From JAAYJR01 sp964545315 (GTDB lineage: Bacteria; Bacteroidota; Bacteroidia; Bacteroidales; Prolixibacteraceae), in contig CAZJGI010000012.1 of assembly GCA_964545315.1 (NCBI GenBank), positions 5,702 to 69,701 on the forward strand: a stretch of 64,000 bases of DNA. The letters are read 5' to 3'. Position 1 is the first letter of the stretch; each line of letters opens with the position of its first letter. The notes under the pieces were generated by a model, which ran no database searches, was not told the origin of the DNA, and worked only from the letters and a program-made list of their open reading frames with translations. Made by a program: the position numbers and the translations under genes. Positions 35,809-43,834 of this stretch are shown here, piece by piece.

Positions 35809-36507
35809 TTAACCGGGGATTTCATAAGGCATTCCGTCATATTTATGAACAAACTTAACCTCACCTGCCTGAATAAAACTATGGTTCATATGGTCTCTTT
35901 CATCAAGTCCTATGCGCCTGAATACATCAGCCCATGTTGCAACATCTGCATAGCTTTTTACAAATTCATTGGTGACTTTCTTTTCCTCCCATTCAGGATT
36001 ATCTTTTACCATATTTGCATATACGAGTTCGGCATGGTTCTCAAACTCTGCATTGAACATGAATGCTCTTTTAGGATTAAACCAGACAACTAATTTTGCA
36101 AATAGAATATAGAATAATACGATAAAAAAGGTAATTGCAGATGACAAATACCATTTATCCTTCAATCCGTCTTCAGCCATTTTCTGATCAATAACAAGTA
36201 AATGTGTGTACTCATTATCCTGAGCTTCACGTGACCATTCTATAATTTGGTTATACTTCCTGACCCTGGCCAATTTTTTATATTTACGGGTCTGCTTCAT
36301 ATAATTTCGCATTTCCCATGCCCGGTATGGGATACTGGCGAGTATTTCCAGTAGTTTAGCTTTAGGAAGATCGTTTTTTTTGCCGGCCGTGATATCCATG
36401 AGCAAAAAAAACACTCGTGCAGAAAAACTATAATTATACCTGGGTGTATTAATAGTATTCTGCTGCTCAAGTTTTAAATCGATTTTTGAATTTGCCATAG
36501 CTTCCAA
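35809..36507 (-). CDS. Alternative oxidase / plastid terminal oxidase (PTOX)-like diiron quinol oxidase
   Basis: A 232-residue protein that fits the AOX/PTOX diiron family, which oxidises quinol and reduces O2 to water without pumping protons. Candidate iron ligands occur in the expected order. E54 is in LLEILASIP (AOX: LETVAAVP). E99/H102 are in EAQDNEYTHLL (AOX: NERMHL). Acidic residues lie in FNAEFENHAELVY (E154-E160; PTOX: FSECVESHAYETY), and E203/H206 are in RRIGLDERDHMNHS (PTOX: NIRDDEAEH). A hydrophobic segment at 122-143 supports interfacial membrane binding. The start may be residue 4 (position 36498). It is isolated, next to a scaffold gap. Such enzymes are unusual in Bacteroidia. 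Confidence 0.75.
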   Translation of the reverse strand: MEAMANSKIDLKLEQQNTINTPRYNYSFSARVFFLLMDITAGKKNDLPKAKLLEILASIPYRAWEMRNYMKQTRKYKKLARVRKYNQIIEWSREAQDNEYTHLLVIDQKMAEDGLKDKWYLSSAITFFIVLFYILFAKLVVWFNPKRAFMFNAEFENHAELVYANMVKDNPEWEEKKVTNEFVKSYADVATWADVFRRIGLDERDHMNHSFIQAGEVKFVHKYDGMPYEIPG

Positions 36508-36708
36508 AAAATATATTTTTTCTTAGATTGATGGTGCAATCTAAATAAAATTTCTATAATGTTGAGCAGATAAATATAAAAAGTCAATTACAAATAAAAT
36601 ATTTCAATAAAATATGCAACATCATAAAAAAAACAATAAAAAAGAATATAAAAATTTAACTATTGTCAAAGTAAAGGCCAATAAATAATATATTTGAAAC
36701 ATTTGAAT

Positions 36709-36808
36709 NNNNNNNNNNNNNNNNNNNNNNNNNNNNNNNNNNNNNNNNNNNNNNNNNNNNNNNNNNNNNNNNNNNNNNNNNNNNNNNNNNNNNNNNNNNN
36801 NNNNNNNN
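36709..36808. other. Scaffold gap of 100 N with identical 55-bp flanks
   Basis: Exactly 100 N. The 55 bases before it (36654-36708) and the 55 bases after it (36809-36863) are identical. That is what scaffolding of two contigs overlapping by an assembler k-mer of 55 would give. The real chromosome probably has no gap here and carries only one copy of the 55 bp. Confidence 0.9.
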
Positions 36809-36931
36809 ATTTAACTATTGTCAAAGTAAAGGCCAATAAATAATATATTTGAAACATTTGAATGAACCGAAGCATTCTTTAAATCACAAAGCTTAAAGTT
36901 AGCTGAGTGGGTGTGGGATTAGCATTCTAAA

Positions 36932-37206
36932 CCGTCGGTTGAAACCGACGGCAAAGGATATAGCTTTGATAAATTGAACCTGTCTGTCAGCGACGGCAAA
37001 GGATATAGTTCTCAGAAATGGAACCTGTCTGTCAGCGACGGTAAAGGATAAAATCTTGATAAATGTAACCAGTATGTCGGTTAAAGCAAAGGATATAGTT
37101 ATAAAAAATATAGTCTATCAGTCGGCCGACGGAAAAGGATATAGTTCTGAGAAATGCAGTCAGGAGGTTCAAGGCCTTATCCTTTGCCGTTCACTTCAGT
37201 GAACGG
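36932..37206. repeat. REPIN-like array: two inverted REP palindromes enclosing 45-bp tandem units
   Basis: The left end is a 9-bp-stem palindrome (36932-36951) followed by CAAAGGATA. The right end (37178-37206) is TATCCTTTG followed by another 9-bp palindrome with a two-base loop, so the same element is present in reverse. Between them the motif AAAGGATA recurs at about 36953, 36998, 37043, 37088 and 37134, a period of 45-46 bp in about five degenerate units. A solo copy lies at 25240-25268. No RAYT transposase gene is in the window. Confidence 0.75.
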
Positions 37207-37270
37207 ATGACATAAGGAATAAAAAATATAATGGGCATCACCCCTTTAATAATTACAAAATTTTAAACAA

Positions 37271-38491
37271 ATGAAAATTGCAAAAGTTGAAGTTTATTTG
37301 ATGTCTTTTCCAATGCCGGAACCGGTTATACTGCCATTTTGGGGAGGGGTCAGGACAATTTTAAAAAGAGATGCAATGCTCATCAAGGTAAAAACCGATT
37401 CTGGGTTAGCCGGGTATGCACCCGGTCCTGCTCATGAGAGGGCAGCCGGGGAGATTAAAAATATCATTGGCCCTTTTCTTGAAGGGAAAGACCCCCGTGA
37501 CTGGAGATCATTTAATTTCAAAGGTGACCACGATAGTTTAAAAACTTATCATGCAGCAGAGATAGCCCTTATTGATCTTGTTGCCAGGTATGAAGGCTGC
37601 CCGATGTCGGAGCTACTGGGGGGACGCAAACGTTCATCAATAAAGCTTTATGGAAGTGCAGGAATGTATATGTCTCCGGAAAAATATGCAGAAGAAGCTG
37701 CTGCTATTGCCGGGATGGGATTTCCCGGTTATAAAATGCGACCAGCCTCGGGTCCGGAAGATGATCTGAAAACAATTGAACTTATGCGCAAAGCAGCAGG
37801 CAATAATACTGCACTGATGGTTGATGCCCATACATGGTGGAGGATGGGGGATAGAAGCTATACACCTGAAATAATCAGCAGGCTTGCGAAAGAAATGGCT
37901 GCATATGGTCCAGAGTGGCTTGAAGAACCCCTGCCTCCGGAAGACCATAACGCTTATCGCCAGCTAAAATCAAAAGGATATATAAAAATAGCATCGGGAG
38001 AACATGAACAGGAACTTAGTGGATTTAAGAGCCTGGTTGAAAATAATGCAGTTGATTATCTGCAAATGGATGTCTGTTGCCAGGGGGGATTTGAAATGGG
38101 CATCAACATTTTTAAAATGGCTGAAAAAGCAGGACTCAGGTTTGCATTCCACAGTTGGGGAAACCTGCTCGAAGTACTTGCTGCAGCGCAGCTTGGAATT
38201 TGCTGGCCTGAGAATGTAGTTGAATGGCTTGAATATCCGTGTTATTCGGCTAAGGATCGTCCCGGAATGTATCCATTTCCGTTATCTGATGAAATACTAA
38301 AGGATAAACCTGAAATCATCGGCGGTTATCTGAAAGTGCCGGAAACACCAGGGCTGGGAATTGAGATAAATGAAAAGGTCATAACCAGATACCCCTTTAT
38401 TAAAGGCCCGTGGTCTTTTTTTAAACTGGAATCACCTGCTGAAACAATTGCCGTGACCGGTGATCACAGTGTAAAATGGATTGAAGGTTAA
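37271..38491 (+). CDS. Mandelate racemase-type enolase-superfamily dehydratase (acid sugar)
   Basis: Enolase-superfamily enzyme that abstracts the proton alpha to a carboxylate. The 406 residues have the capping domain (1-125) and a barrel with metal ligands D185 (MVDAHTWW), E218/E219 (WLEEPL) and E244 (ASGEHE), plus the His base H294 (FAFHSWGN). The usual KxK motif is K155-x-R157 (YKMRP), so one lysine is replaced by arginine. Substrate is not readable, but its neighbour is a glucarate dehydratase 26 bp downstream, and convergent genes encode GarL, GntP and GarR types. An aldarate or aldonate dehydratase, or a racemase/epimerase feeding the pathway, is inferred. Confidence 0.85.
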   Translation: MKIAKVEVYLMSFPMPEPVILPFWGGVRTILKRDAMLIKVKTDSGLAGYAPGPAHERAAGEIKNIIGPFLEGKDPRDWRSFNFKGDHDSLKTYHAAEIALIDLVARYEGCPMSELLGGRKRSSIKLYGSAGMYMSPEKYAEEAAAIAGMGFPGYKMRPASGPEDDLKTIELMRKAAGNNTALMVDAHTWWRMGDRSYTPEIISRLAKEMAAYGPEWLEEPLPPEDHNAYRQLKSKGYIKIASGEHEQELSGFKSLVENNAVDYLQMDVCCQGGFEMGINIFKMAEKAGLRFAFHSWGNLLEVLAAAQLGICWPENVVEWLEYPCYSAKDRPGMYPFPLSDEILKDKPEIIGGYLKVPETPGLGIEINEKVITRYPFIKGPWSFFKLESPAETIAVTGDHSVKWIEG

Positions 38492-38517
38492 ATTGCATAA
38501 ACATTAATATAAATATA

Positions 38518-39813
38518 ATGAAGAAACTACCAATCATCAGGGAGATGCATATTACTCCGATTGCTATCTCCGATCCTCCGTTACTTAATGCTGCAGGATT
38601 GCATGCACCATATGCCTTAAGGACTGTAATTGAGCTTGTTACTGAGGATAATATTTGCGGTATCAGTGAAATTCCGGGTAGTAAAGCAGTAATTGATGCA
38701 CTTGGGACAATACGCGATATAATTATCGGGACTGACCCATTTCAGTTAAACAGGATATTAGAAACTTTAAAAAGCCGTTTTTCGGATGAAGGAGACCAAA
38801 GAGGTGACCAACCCTGGGATAAAAGAAAACTGGTACATATTTTCAGTGCAATTGAGGTAGCCTGTCTTGACATTATCGGGAAATTATGCAACAGGCCGAT
38901 TGTTGATCTTCTGGGAGGAAAGTGCCGCGATCAAGTACCTTTTGCAGCCTACCTGTTTTACAAACAAGAGGGAGCCGGCGGCCCATTTGGATTTAATAAA
39001 GATCCGGATACCGAAGGATGGGCTAAGATCAGACAGGAACAAGCCCTCAATCCTGATGAAATAGTCATACAGGCTAAAGCTATGTGTAAAGAGTACGGTT
39101 TTAAATCAATAAAATTGAAGGGTGGTGTTTTTCATCCTGAAGAAGAGGCTAATGCAGTCATAGCCCTCAGAAAAGTATTCGGCCCTGAAATACCATTACG
39201 TCTTGATCCAAATGCTTTATGGCAAGTTGATACTGCAATAAAATATGGCAAAAAACTTGAAGGCATACTTGAATATCTTGAAGATCCGGTTCGGGGGCAG
39301 GGCAACATGGCAGTTGTCCGTAAAAATTTAAAAACCCCTCTGGCAACGAATATGTGTACAACGTCGTTTGAAGATCTGCCGGGAAGTATTGAGGCAGGAT
39401 CTGAGGATATAATTTTATGTGACCATCATTTCTGGGGGGGCTTAAGGTCTTGCCTTCAATTATCCAGGCTTGCAAATACTTTTCAAAGAAGTTTGTCTAT
39501 GCATTCCAATTCCCATTTAGGCATATCACTTGCTGCAATGGTTCACCTGGGAGCTGCAATACCGCAATTGGATTACGCTCTCGATACACATTATCCCTGG
39601 CAATCGGAGGAGATAATTGAGGAGGGGCCGTTCAAATTTGAAGGAGGTTCCTTGTCGGTGCCTCCGGGGCCGGGACTGGGAGTTACGCTTGACAGGAAAT
39701 CAGTTGCATTACTGCATGAAAGGTATCTGAAATGCGGACTCACTGAGCGTAATGATGAAATTGAAATGCAAAAAATACAACCCGGTTGGAAATTTAAACC
39801 AACCAGATGGTAG
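38518..39813 (+). CDS. Glucarate dehydratase-family enzyme
   Basis: Dehydrates D-glucarate (or idarate) to 5-keto-4-deoxy-D-glucarate. The 431-residue protein matches glucarate dehydratase closely: K199-x-K201 in SIKLKGG, D230 and N232 in LRLDPN, E255 in YLEDP, N278 in LATNM, D302 in CDHHFWGG and the His base H333 in SNSHLGIS. Start MKKLPIIREMHITPIA is standard for the family. It follows the other enolase-superfamily gene by 26 bp and converges on garR across a hairpin. The order fits the GudD step of aldarate catabolism; a GudX-like paralogue is the main alternative. Confidence 0.88.
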   Translation: MKKLPIIREMHITPIAISDPPLLNAAGLHAPYALRTVIELVTEDNICGISEIPGSKAVIDALGTIRDIIIGTDPFQLNRILETLKSRFSDEGDQRGDQPWDKRKLVHIFSAIEVACLDIIGKLCNRPIVDLLGGKCRDQVPFAAYLFYKQEGAGGPFGFNKDPDTEGWAKIRQEQALNPDEIVIQAKAMCKEYGFKSIKLKGGVFHPEEEANAVIALRKVFGPEIPLRLDPNALWQVDTAIKYGKKLEGILEYLEDPVRGQGNMAVVRKNLKTPLATNMCTTSFEDLPGSIEAGSEDIILCDHHFWGGLRSCLQLSRLANTFQRSLSMHSNSHLGISLAAMVHLGAAIPQLDYALDTHYPWQSEEIIEEGPFKFEGGSLSVPPGPGLGVTLDRKSVALLHERYLKCGLTERNDEIEMQKIQPGWKFKPTRW

Positions 39814-39833
39814 AATCAGGGGATTAACAAATT

Positions 39834-39860
39834 ATTGCTTTCTAAGTAAGAGAAAGCAAT
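39834..39860. terminator. Hairpin between convergent glucarate genes
   Basis: Perfect 10-bp stem ATTGCTTTCT / AGAAAGCAAT with a 7-base loop, between the stops of the plus-strand dehydratase gene and the minus-strand reductase gene. A short T run follows after five A on the plus side, so termination strength is moderate. Confidence 0.5.
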
Positions 39861-39877
39861 AAAAATATTTTTACAGA

Positions 39878-40762
39878 TCAACTTTCCAATCCTGAAAGTT
39901 TTTCTTCAAGCAGTGCAAGTGCGCTATGGTCGAGTTCATCCATGCCCTGAGCAATCATTGCATCCATATTCACTGCCACCTGCGAAGTCCCGGGAAGAGC
40001 TACCGAGTATTCCTTTCCTGCCTGTAAAGCGATATTAAGGTCCTTTCTGTGCAGTTTAATTTTAAAACCAGGTTTAAAATTCCTGTCAAGTATCCTTTGT
40101 CCGTACCGGTTTAATATTTCACTTTGTGCCAGTCCGCCTAACAGGGCAGTTCTCACCTTGGCCACATCAACACCCGCCTTCCTGGCAAGGGTAAGTGCTT
40201 CAGCCACTGCCTGAATTGTCACTCCGACCACAATCTGATTACATGCTTTTGTCATTTGACCCGCACCTGCATCGCCTATGAGCACCGTACTCTTGCCCAT
40301 TACATCAAATAATGGCTTTGCCCGGTTAAAGGCCTCTTCACTACCTCCTGCCATTACAGAAAGAGTACCTTGTTCTGCACCTGTTTGGCCACCCGAAACC
40401 GGGGCATCCAGGGCTTCAACACCTTTCAATTGCATAGCTTTGTATATCTTGATGGCCGTGGAAGGTGAGATAGTGGACATATCAATAAAAAGGGATCCAC
40501 TTCTAATACCTTGCAAAATCCCGTTATTCCCAAAAACTACTTCTTCTACCTCAGGTGAGTCAGGCAACATAGTTATAACAATATCACTTTTTTGTGCAAT
40601 CTCTTCAGCAGTTTTACATAAAACAGCGCCGGCTGTATATAATTCACCCGATGCCTTGCTGCTTTCAAGAACTGCAAGTGAAAAACCTGCCTTAATTAAA
40701 TTTAAAGACATAGGCCTGCCCATTATCCCTAATCCTATAAATCCAATTTTTTCGTTATTCAT
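39878..40762 (-). CDS. garR: Tartronate semialdehyde reductase (2-hydroxy-3-oxopropionate reductase)
   Basis: NAD(P)H-dependent beta-hydroxyacid dehydrogenase that reduces tartronate semialdehyde to D-glycerate. The 294-residue protein has the Rossmann motif GLGIMG (GxGxxG at residues 10-15) near the N-terminus. It also has the substrate-binding DAPVSGG at 119-125 and the catalytic lysine K172 in GAGQMTKACNQ. Related family members (3-hydroxyisobutyrate dehydrogenase, GlxR) share these motifs. The neighbouring aldolase, which makes tartronate semialdehyde, is the reason for choosing GarR. It follows the GntP permease by 80 bp on the same strand. Confidence 0.88.
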   Translation of the reverse strand: MNNEKIGFIGLGIMGRPMSLNLIKAGFSLAVLESSKASGELYTAGAVLCKTAEEIAQKSDIVITMLPDSPEVEEVVFGNNGILQGIRSGSLFIDMSTISPSTAIKIYKAMQLKGVEALDAPVSGGQTGAEQGTLSVMAGGSEEAFNRAKPLFDVMGKSTVLIGDAGAGQMTKACNQIVVGVTIQAVAEALTLARKAGVDVAKVRTALLGGLAQSEILNRYGQRILDRNFKPGFKIKLHRKDLNIALQAGKEYSVALPGTSQVAVNMDAMIAQGMDELDHSALALLEEKLSGLES

Positions 40763-40842
40763 ATTGATTCTGTTTTAAACTTAATTAATAAAAAATTATT
40801 TAATATACATCCATCAATTAACTTGCTAATGGATATTTACTT

Positions 40843-42294
40843 TTATACCAATGGAAAAAAGAGGGCACCCAGATATGTGATTATCAATCCTGTAATCCCC
40901 ATTATAGTAAGCATAGCGGAAAATGACTTCAACGTTTCGCCCGGAGTAAAATTACTCATCTTGCTTATGATCCAGAAGCCACTGTCATTCATCCACGGAA
41001 AAGGCTTTGATCCGCAGGCAATAGCCAATCCAAGATATAACACATGGTATCCCAATTCTTCATCTCCGGCCATACCTGCAAGAATTCCCGCAGCAGTTAT
41101 CATGGATACTGTTGCTGAGCCCTGGGCAGTCCTTACAACCGCAGTTATCAGAAATGCCAATGGTATAAGTGCCATCTGGAATTCCCTTGTCAACTCTGCA
41201 ATTTTAAGGCTTATGCCGGTTTGTTGAAGCATTCCTCCAAACGCTCCGCCTGCAGATGTAATAAGAATAATAACTCCCCCGCTCATTAAAGCATTCTGTA
41301 CTGAAGATGACATCTGACCACTGTCTCCGCTCTTCTGCCTGGCCAGTAAAAACAATGCTATGAGGCCCCCGGTTACAAGTGCTGTATTTTTATTTCCTAA
41401 AAATCCAACTAAGGCCATTATTATATTATTAATATCTGATCCTGTATTTGTCCTGAATGCGTCAATTATACCATCAAGACTTATTAATACCAGGGGAACT
41501 AATATTGGCAACGATGACAACCATAATGGGGGCAATTGACCGGATTGGGTCTTTGAAAGTGCTTCAATTTTATCCAAAGGTGCATCAGCGGTATCTCTTA
41601 ATGGAATGGATAATTTATTATTGATCCATACTGCATAAATATAACCGGAAGTGACCGCAAAGACACCAACAATAAATCCTCCAATCATCATCATATGAAT
41701 AGGTATTTTCATTACCGCTGCTAAAAACAGCGGTCCCGGTGTGGGAGGAAGCAACGAATGGGCCATAGTTCCACCGGCAGCGATTGATAATATCAATAAT
41801 AAATATTTTTTTTTCAATCTTACAGCCATGGCCTTGGCCAGAGGCACCATAAGATAAAAAACTGTATCAAAAAATACAGGTATTGCAAGGAAGAAGCTGC
41901 TTATCGTAAAAGCAACAGGAGCCCTTTGTACCCCTGTAATTTTTATAACTGACCTTACAATTCGCTCAGCCCCGCCACTTTCAAGAAGACACTTCCCGAT
42001 TACTGCAGCCATTGCTATCAGAATGCCGATTTGTGCAGTAGTGTTGCCAAAAGCTTGTGCTACTCTTTCGCCGGCACTTTTCCCTGCCAGTGCAACAGCT
42101 TCATCCGCAGACATGCCACCGGCAAGAGCAAACTGCTCAATACTTGAACCGGGCGTCAATACAGCAACAATAAAAGCAGCGAGTAAAAGAGCTATAAAAG
42201 CATTCACTTTTAGCCAAATAATAGCTGTAAACATGACAACCACAGAAATCAATAAAATAACAAAGGGATCAGCTAAAATGGAGGGTACTGTCAT
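40843..42294 (-). CDS. GntP-family acid-sugar permease
   Basis: Inner-membrane H+ symporter of the gluconate permease family. The 483 residues form about twelve hydrophobic helices, with the family's conserved AAVIGKCLLESGGAERIV near residue 95, AGGTMAHSLLPPTPGPLFLAA near residue 175 (quoted as its span 172-192) and a final segment with KPFPWMNDSGFWII near residue 438. Known members carry gluconate, fructuronate or related acids; here the aldarate used by the neighbouring enzymes is the likely cargo. It lies 6 bp after the aldolase gene and 80 bp before garR in one minus-strand unit. Confidence 0.92.
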   Translation of the reverse strand: MTVPSILADPFVILLISVVVMFTAIIWLKVNAFIALLLAAFIVAVLTPGSSIEQFALAGGMSADEAVALAGKSAGERVAQAFGNTTAQIGILIAMAAVIGKCLLESGGAERIVRSVIKITGVQRAPVAFTISSFFLAIPVFFDTVFYLMVPLAKAMAVRLKKKYLLLILSIAAGGTMAHSLLPPTPGPLFLAAVMKIPIHMMMIGGFIVGVFAVTSGYIYAVWINNKLSIPLRDTADAPLDKIEALSKTQSGQLPPLWLSSLPILVPLVLISLDGIIDAFRTNTGSDINNIIMALVGFLGNKNTALVTGGLIALFLLARQKSGDSGQMSSSVQNALMSGGVIILITSAGGAFGGMLQQTGISLKIAELTREFQMALIPLAFLITAVVRTAQGSATVSMITAAGILAGMAGDEELGYHVLYLGLAIACGSKPFPWMNDSGFWIISKMSNFTPGETLKSFSAMLTIMGITGLIITYLGALFFPLV

Positions 42295-42300
42295 AACAAT

Positions 42301-43077
42301 CTATTTTGTTTTCTCTGATCTTAAACTACTTATTTTCTTATACATATTCATGGCGCCGTCAGCCACGAACGCAGCATCTGAACCACTGCCGAAAAATCTC
42401 ATACCCATACTGTGATAATCATTGAAATAGCTTGGATCAGGAAGAAGTATTCCTGATGCTTTGCCATACTTATTTGCAGTGTCACAGGTTTTTTTTACTG
42501 CCTCGACAAAAAGAGGATGATCAAAACGCCCGAAAATGCCAAGTTCCATTGAAAGGTCAGCTGGTCCTATGAAGAGTACATCAATACCGTCAAGAGCCGC
42601 TATCTCATCTAAATGATTGAGGGCACCCTGTGATTCAATCTGTACAATTCCAACAATGTCATTACTGCCGGATTTAAGGTAATCATTGAATTTTATTCCA
42701 AATTCAGCAGCTCTCACCATCTTTGCTACACCCCTTATACCTGATGGAGGATATTTAAGTCCTTGAGCTGCCCTTTCTGCTTCTTGTAAATTACTTATCC
42801 TGGGACACATGACTCCTTCTGCACCCATATCCAGAACTCTGTGGATTCTTTGTCTTTCAAAACCCTCAACCCTCACTAAAGGAGCAGCAGAAGTGTGCTC
42901 AATTGCCTGTAGCTGATAAAGAAGGTCTCTCTCAGTTCCTGATCCATGTTCCAGATCAATCAAAACCCAGTCAAATCCCATTAAGGCAACGATCTCAGCT
43001 GTTAAAGAATTTCCAAGATTTAACCAGCAACCTATTAGCGTTTCATTATTATATAGCCTATTTCTAAGATTTTTCAT
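42301..43077 (-). CDS. HpcH/HpaI-family aldolase, likely 2-dehydro-3-deoxyglucarate aldolase (GarL type)
   Basis: Class II, metal-dependent pyruvate aldolase. The 258-residue protein has GCWLNLGNSLTAEI, the metal/base region D41-L-E43-H44 in VLIDLEHG, the arginine in PLVRVEG, VQIES with the metal-binding Glu near residue 148, and GPADLS. In this setting it would split keto-deoxy-glucarate into pyruvate and tartronate semialdehyde. HpaI and YfaU relatives share the motifs, so specificity rests on the adjacent garR, gntP and dehydratase genes. It leads the minus-strand unit, with gntP 6 bp downstream. Confidence 0.88.
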   Translation of the reverse strand: MKNLRNRLYNNETLIGCWLNLGNSLTAEIVALMGFDWVLIDLEHGSGTERDLLYQLQAIEHTSAAPLVRVEGFERQRIHRVLDMGAEGVMCPRISNLQEAERAAQGLKYPPSGIRGVAKMVRAAEFGIKFNDYLKSGSNDIVGIVQIESQGALNHLDEIAALDGIDVLFIGPADLSMELGIFGRFDHPLFVEAVKKTCDTANKYGKASGILLPDPSYFNDYHSMGMRFFGSGSDAAFVADGAMNMYKKISSLRSEKTK

Positions 43078-43098
43078 TATTGATTAATTTATTCCTTA

Positions 43099-43212
43099 CT
43101 AATTTTTTAAAAAAATTCTTGCATCTGCAGGTATTCTTCTGAAATAATCCCGGAACATGATATATCCAATAAGTATCCCTGCCAGACAAGGATACAAAAA
43201 ATATATAAGCAC
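43099..43212 (-). CDS. Possible small single-span membrane peptide upstream of the aldolase
   Basis: A 37-codon frame starting with GTG at 43212 and ending 21 bp before the aldolase start. It encodes a hydrophobic N-terminal segment (IYFLYPCLAGILIGYIMF) followed by a charged tail (RDYFRRIPADARIFLKN). A TAA lies three codons upstream in frame, so it is either a tiny membrane protein or the tail of a decayed one. The hydrophobic-then-basic pattern looks protein-like, but there is no other support. Confidence 0.3.
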   Translation of the reverse strand: MLIYFLYPCLAGILIGYIMFRDYFRRIPADARIFLKN

Positions 43213-43361
43213 TGCAAGTTACATATTAAGGCTTTAAAAATAAACAATTTTATGAGATTGATTTAAACAAAAAAATCGGGTAAAAAGGCAGATCCACATA
43301 TAAAACTATGAATTAACGGAAAACCTTGTATTGATTCTTCGTTCTGTTTCACTGCTTCTAT

Positions 43362-43834
43362 TGTCATCCTGAACGAAGTGAAGGATCTCCCCCTTAAAGG
43401 CACTGCCCCATATTGTCATCCTGAACGAAGTGAAGGATCTCCCCCTTAAAGGCACTGCCCCATATNNNNNNNNNNNNNNNNNNNNNNNNNNNNNNNNNNN
43501 NNNNNNNNNNNNNNNNNNNNNNNNNNNNNNNNNNNNNNNNNNNNNNNNNNNNNNNNNNNNNNNNNCCTTAAAGGCACTGCCCCATATTGTCATCCTGAAC
43601 GAAGTGAAGGATCTCCCCCTCAAAGGCACTGCCCCATTTGTCATCCTGAACGAAGTGAAGGATCTCCCCCTTAAAGGCACTGCCCCATATTGTCATCCTG
43701 AACGAAGTGAAGGATCTCCCCCTTAAGGAGTAACTACCCATGTTCAGGAGATTCTTCATTCCGCTTCGCTCCATTCAGAATGACAGGGTGGCCTCGCTCT
43801 ATTCAGAATGACAGGGTGGCTTCGCTCCATTCAG
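43362..43834. repeat. 52-bp tandem repeat array with inverted terminal copies
   Basis: A unit of 51-52 bp beginning TGTCATCCTGAACGAAGTGA repeats at 43362, 43414, 43588, 43639 and 43691, interrupted by the N gap. After the last unit, reverse-oriented versions of the same element follow (43749-43834, with CTTCGCTCCATTCAGAATGACA). The core belongs to a dispersed repeat family that is common in many bacterial genomes. The copy number is uncertain because the gap lies inside the array. Open frames through this array are products of the repeat and not genes. Confidence 0.85.
43466..43565. other. Scaffold gap of 100 N inside the tandem array
   Basis: Exactly 100 N. The contig ends on both sides are parts of the same 52-bp repeat (22 identical bases of suffix and prefix), so the join was made across a collapsed repeat and the true distance is unknown. 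Confidence 0.95.

Noticed and set aside
36666..36875. A short frame through the first N gap
   Set aside because: Made only of the duplicated 55-bp contig ends joined by N; an assembly artefact.
43306..43774. Several overlapping open frames on both strands with repeated 'RSFTSFRMT' or 'VILNEVKDL' peptides
   Set aside because: They are translations of the 52-bp tandem repeat, which is open in several frames, and they run through the N gap. No non-repeat protein sequence is present.
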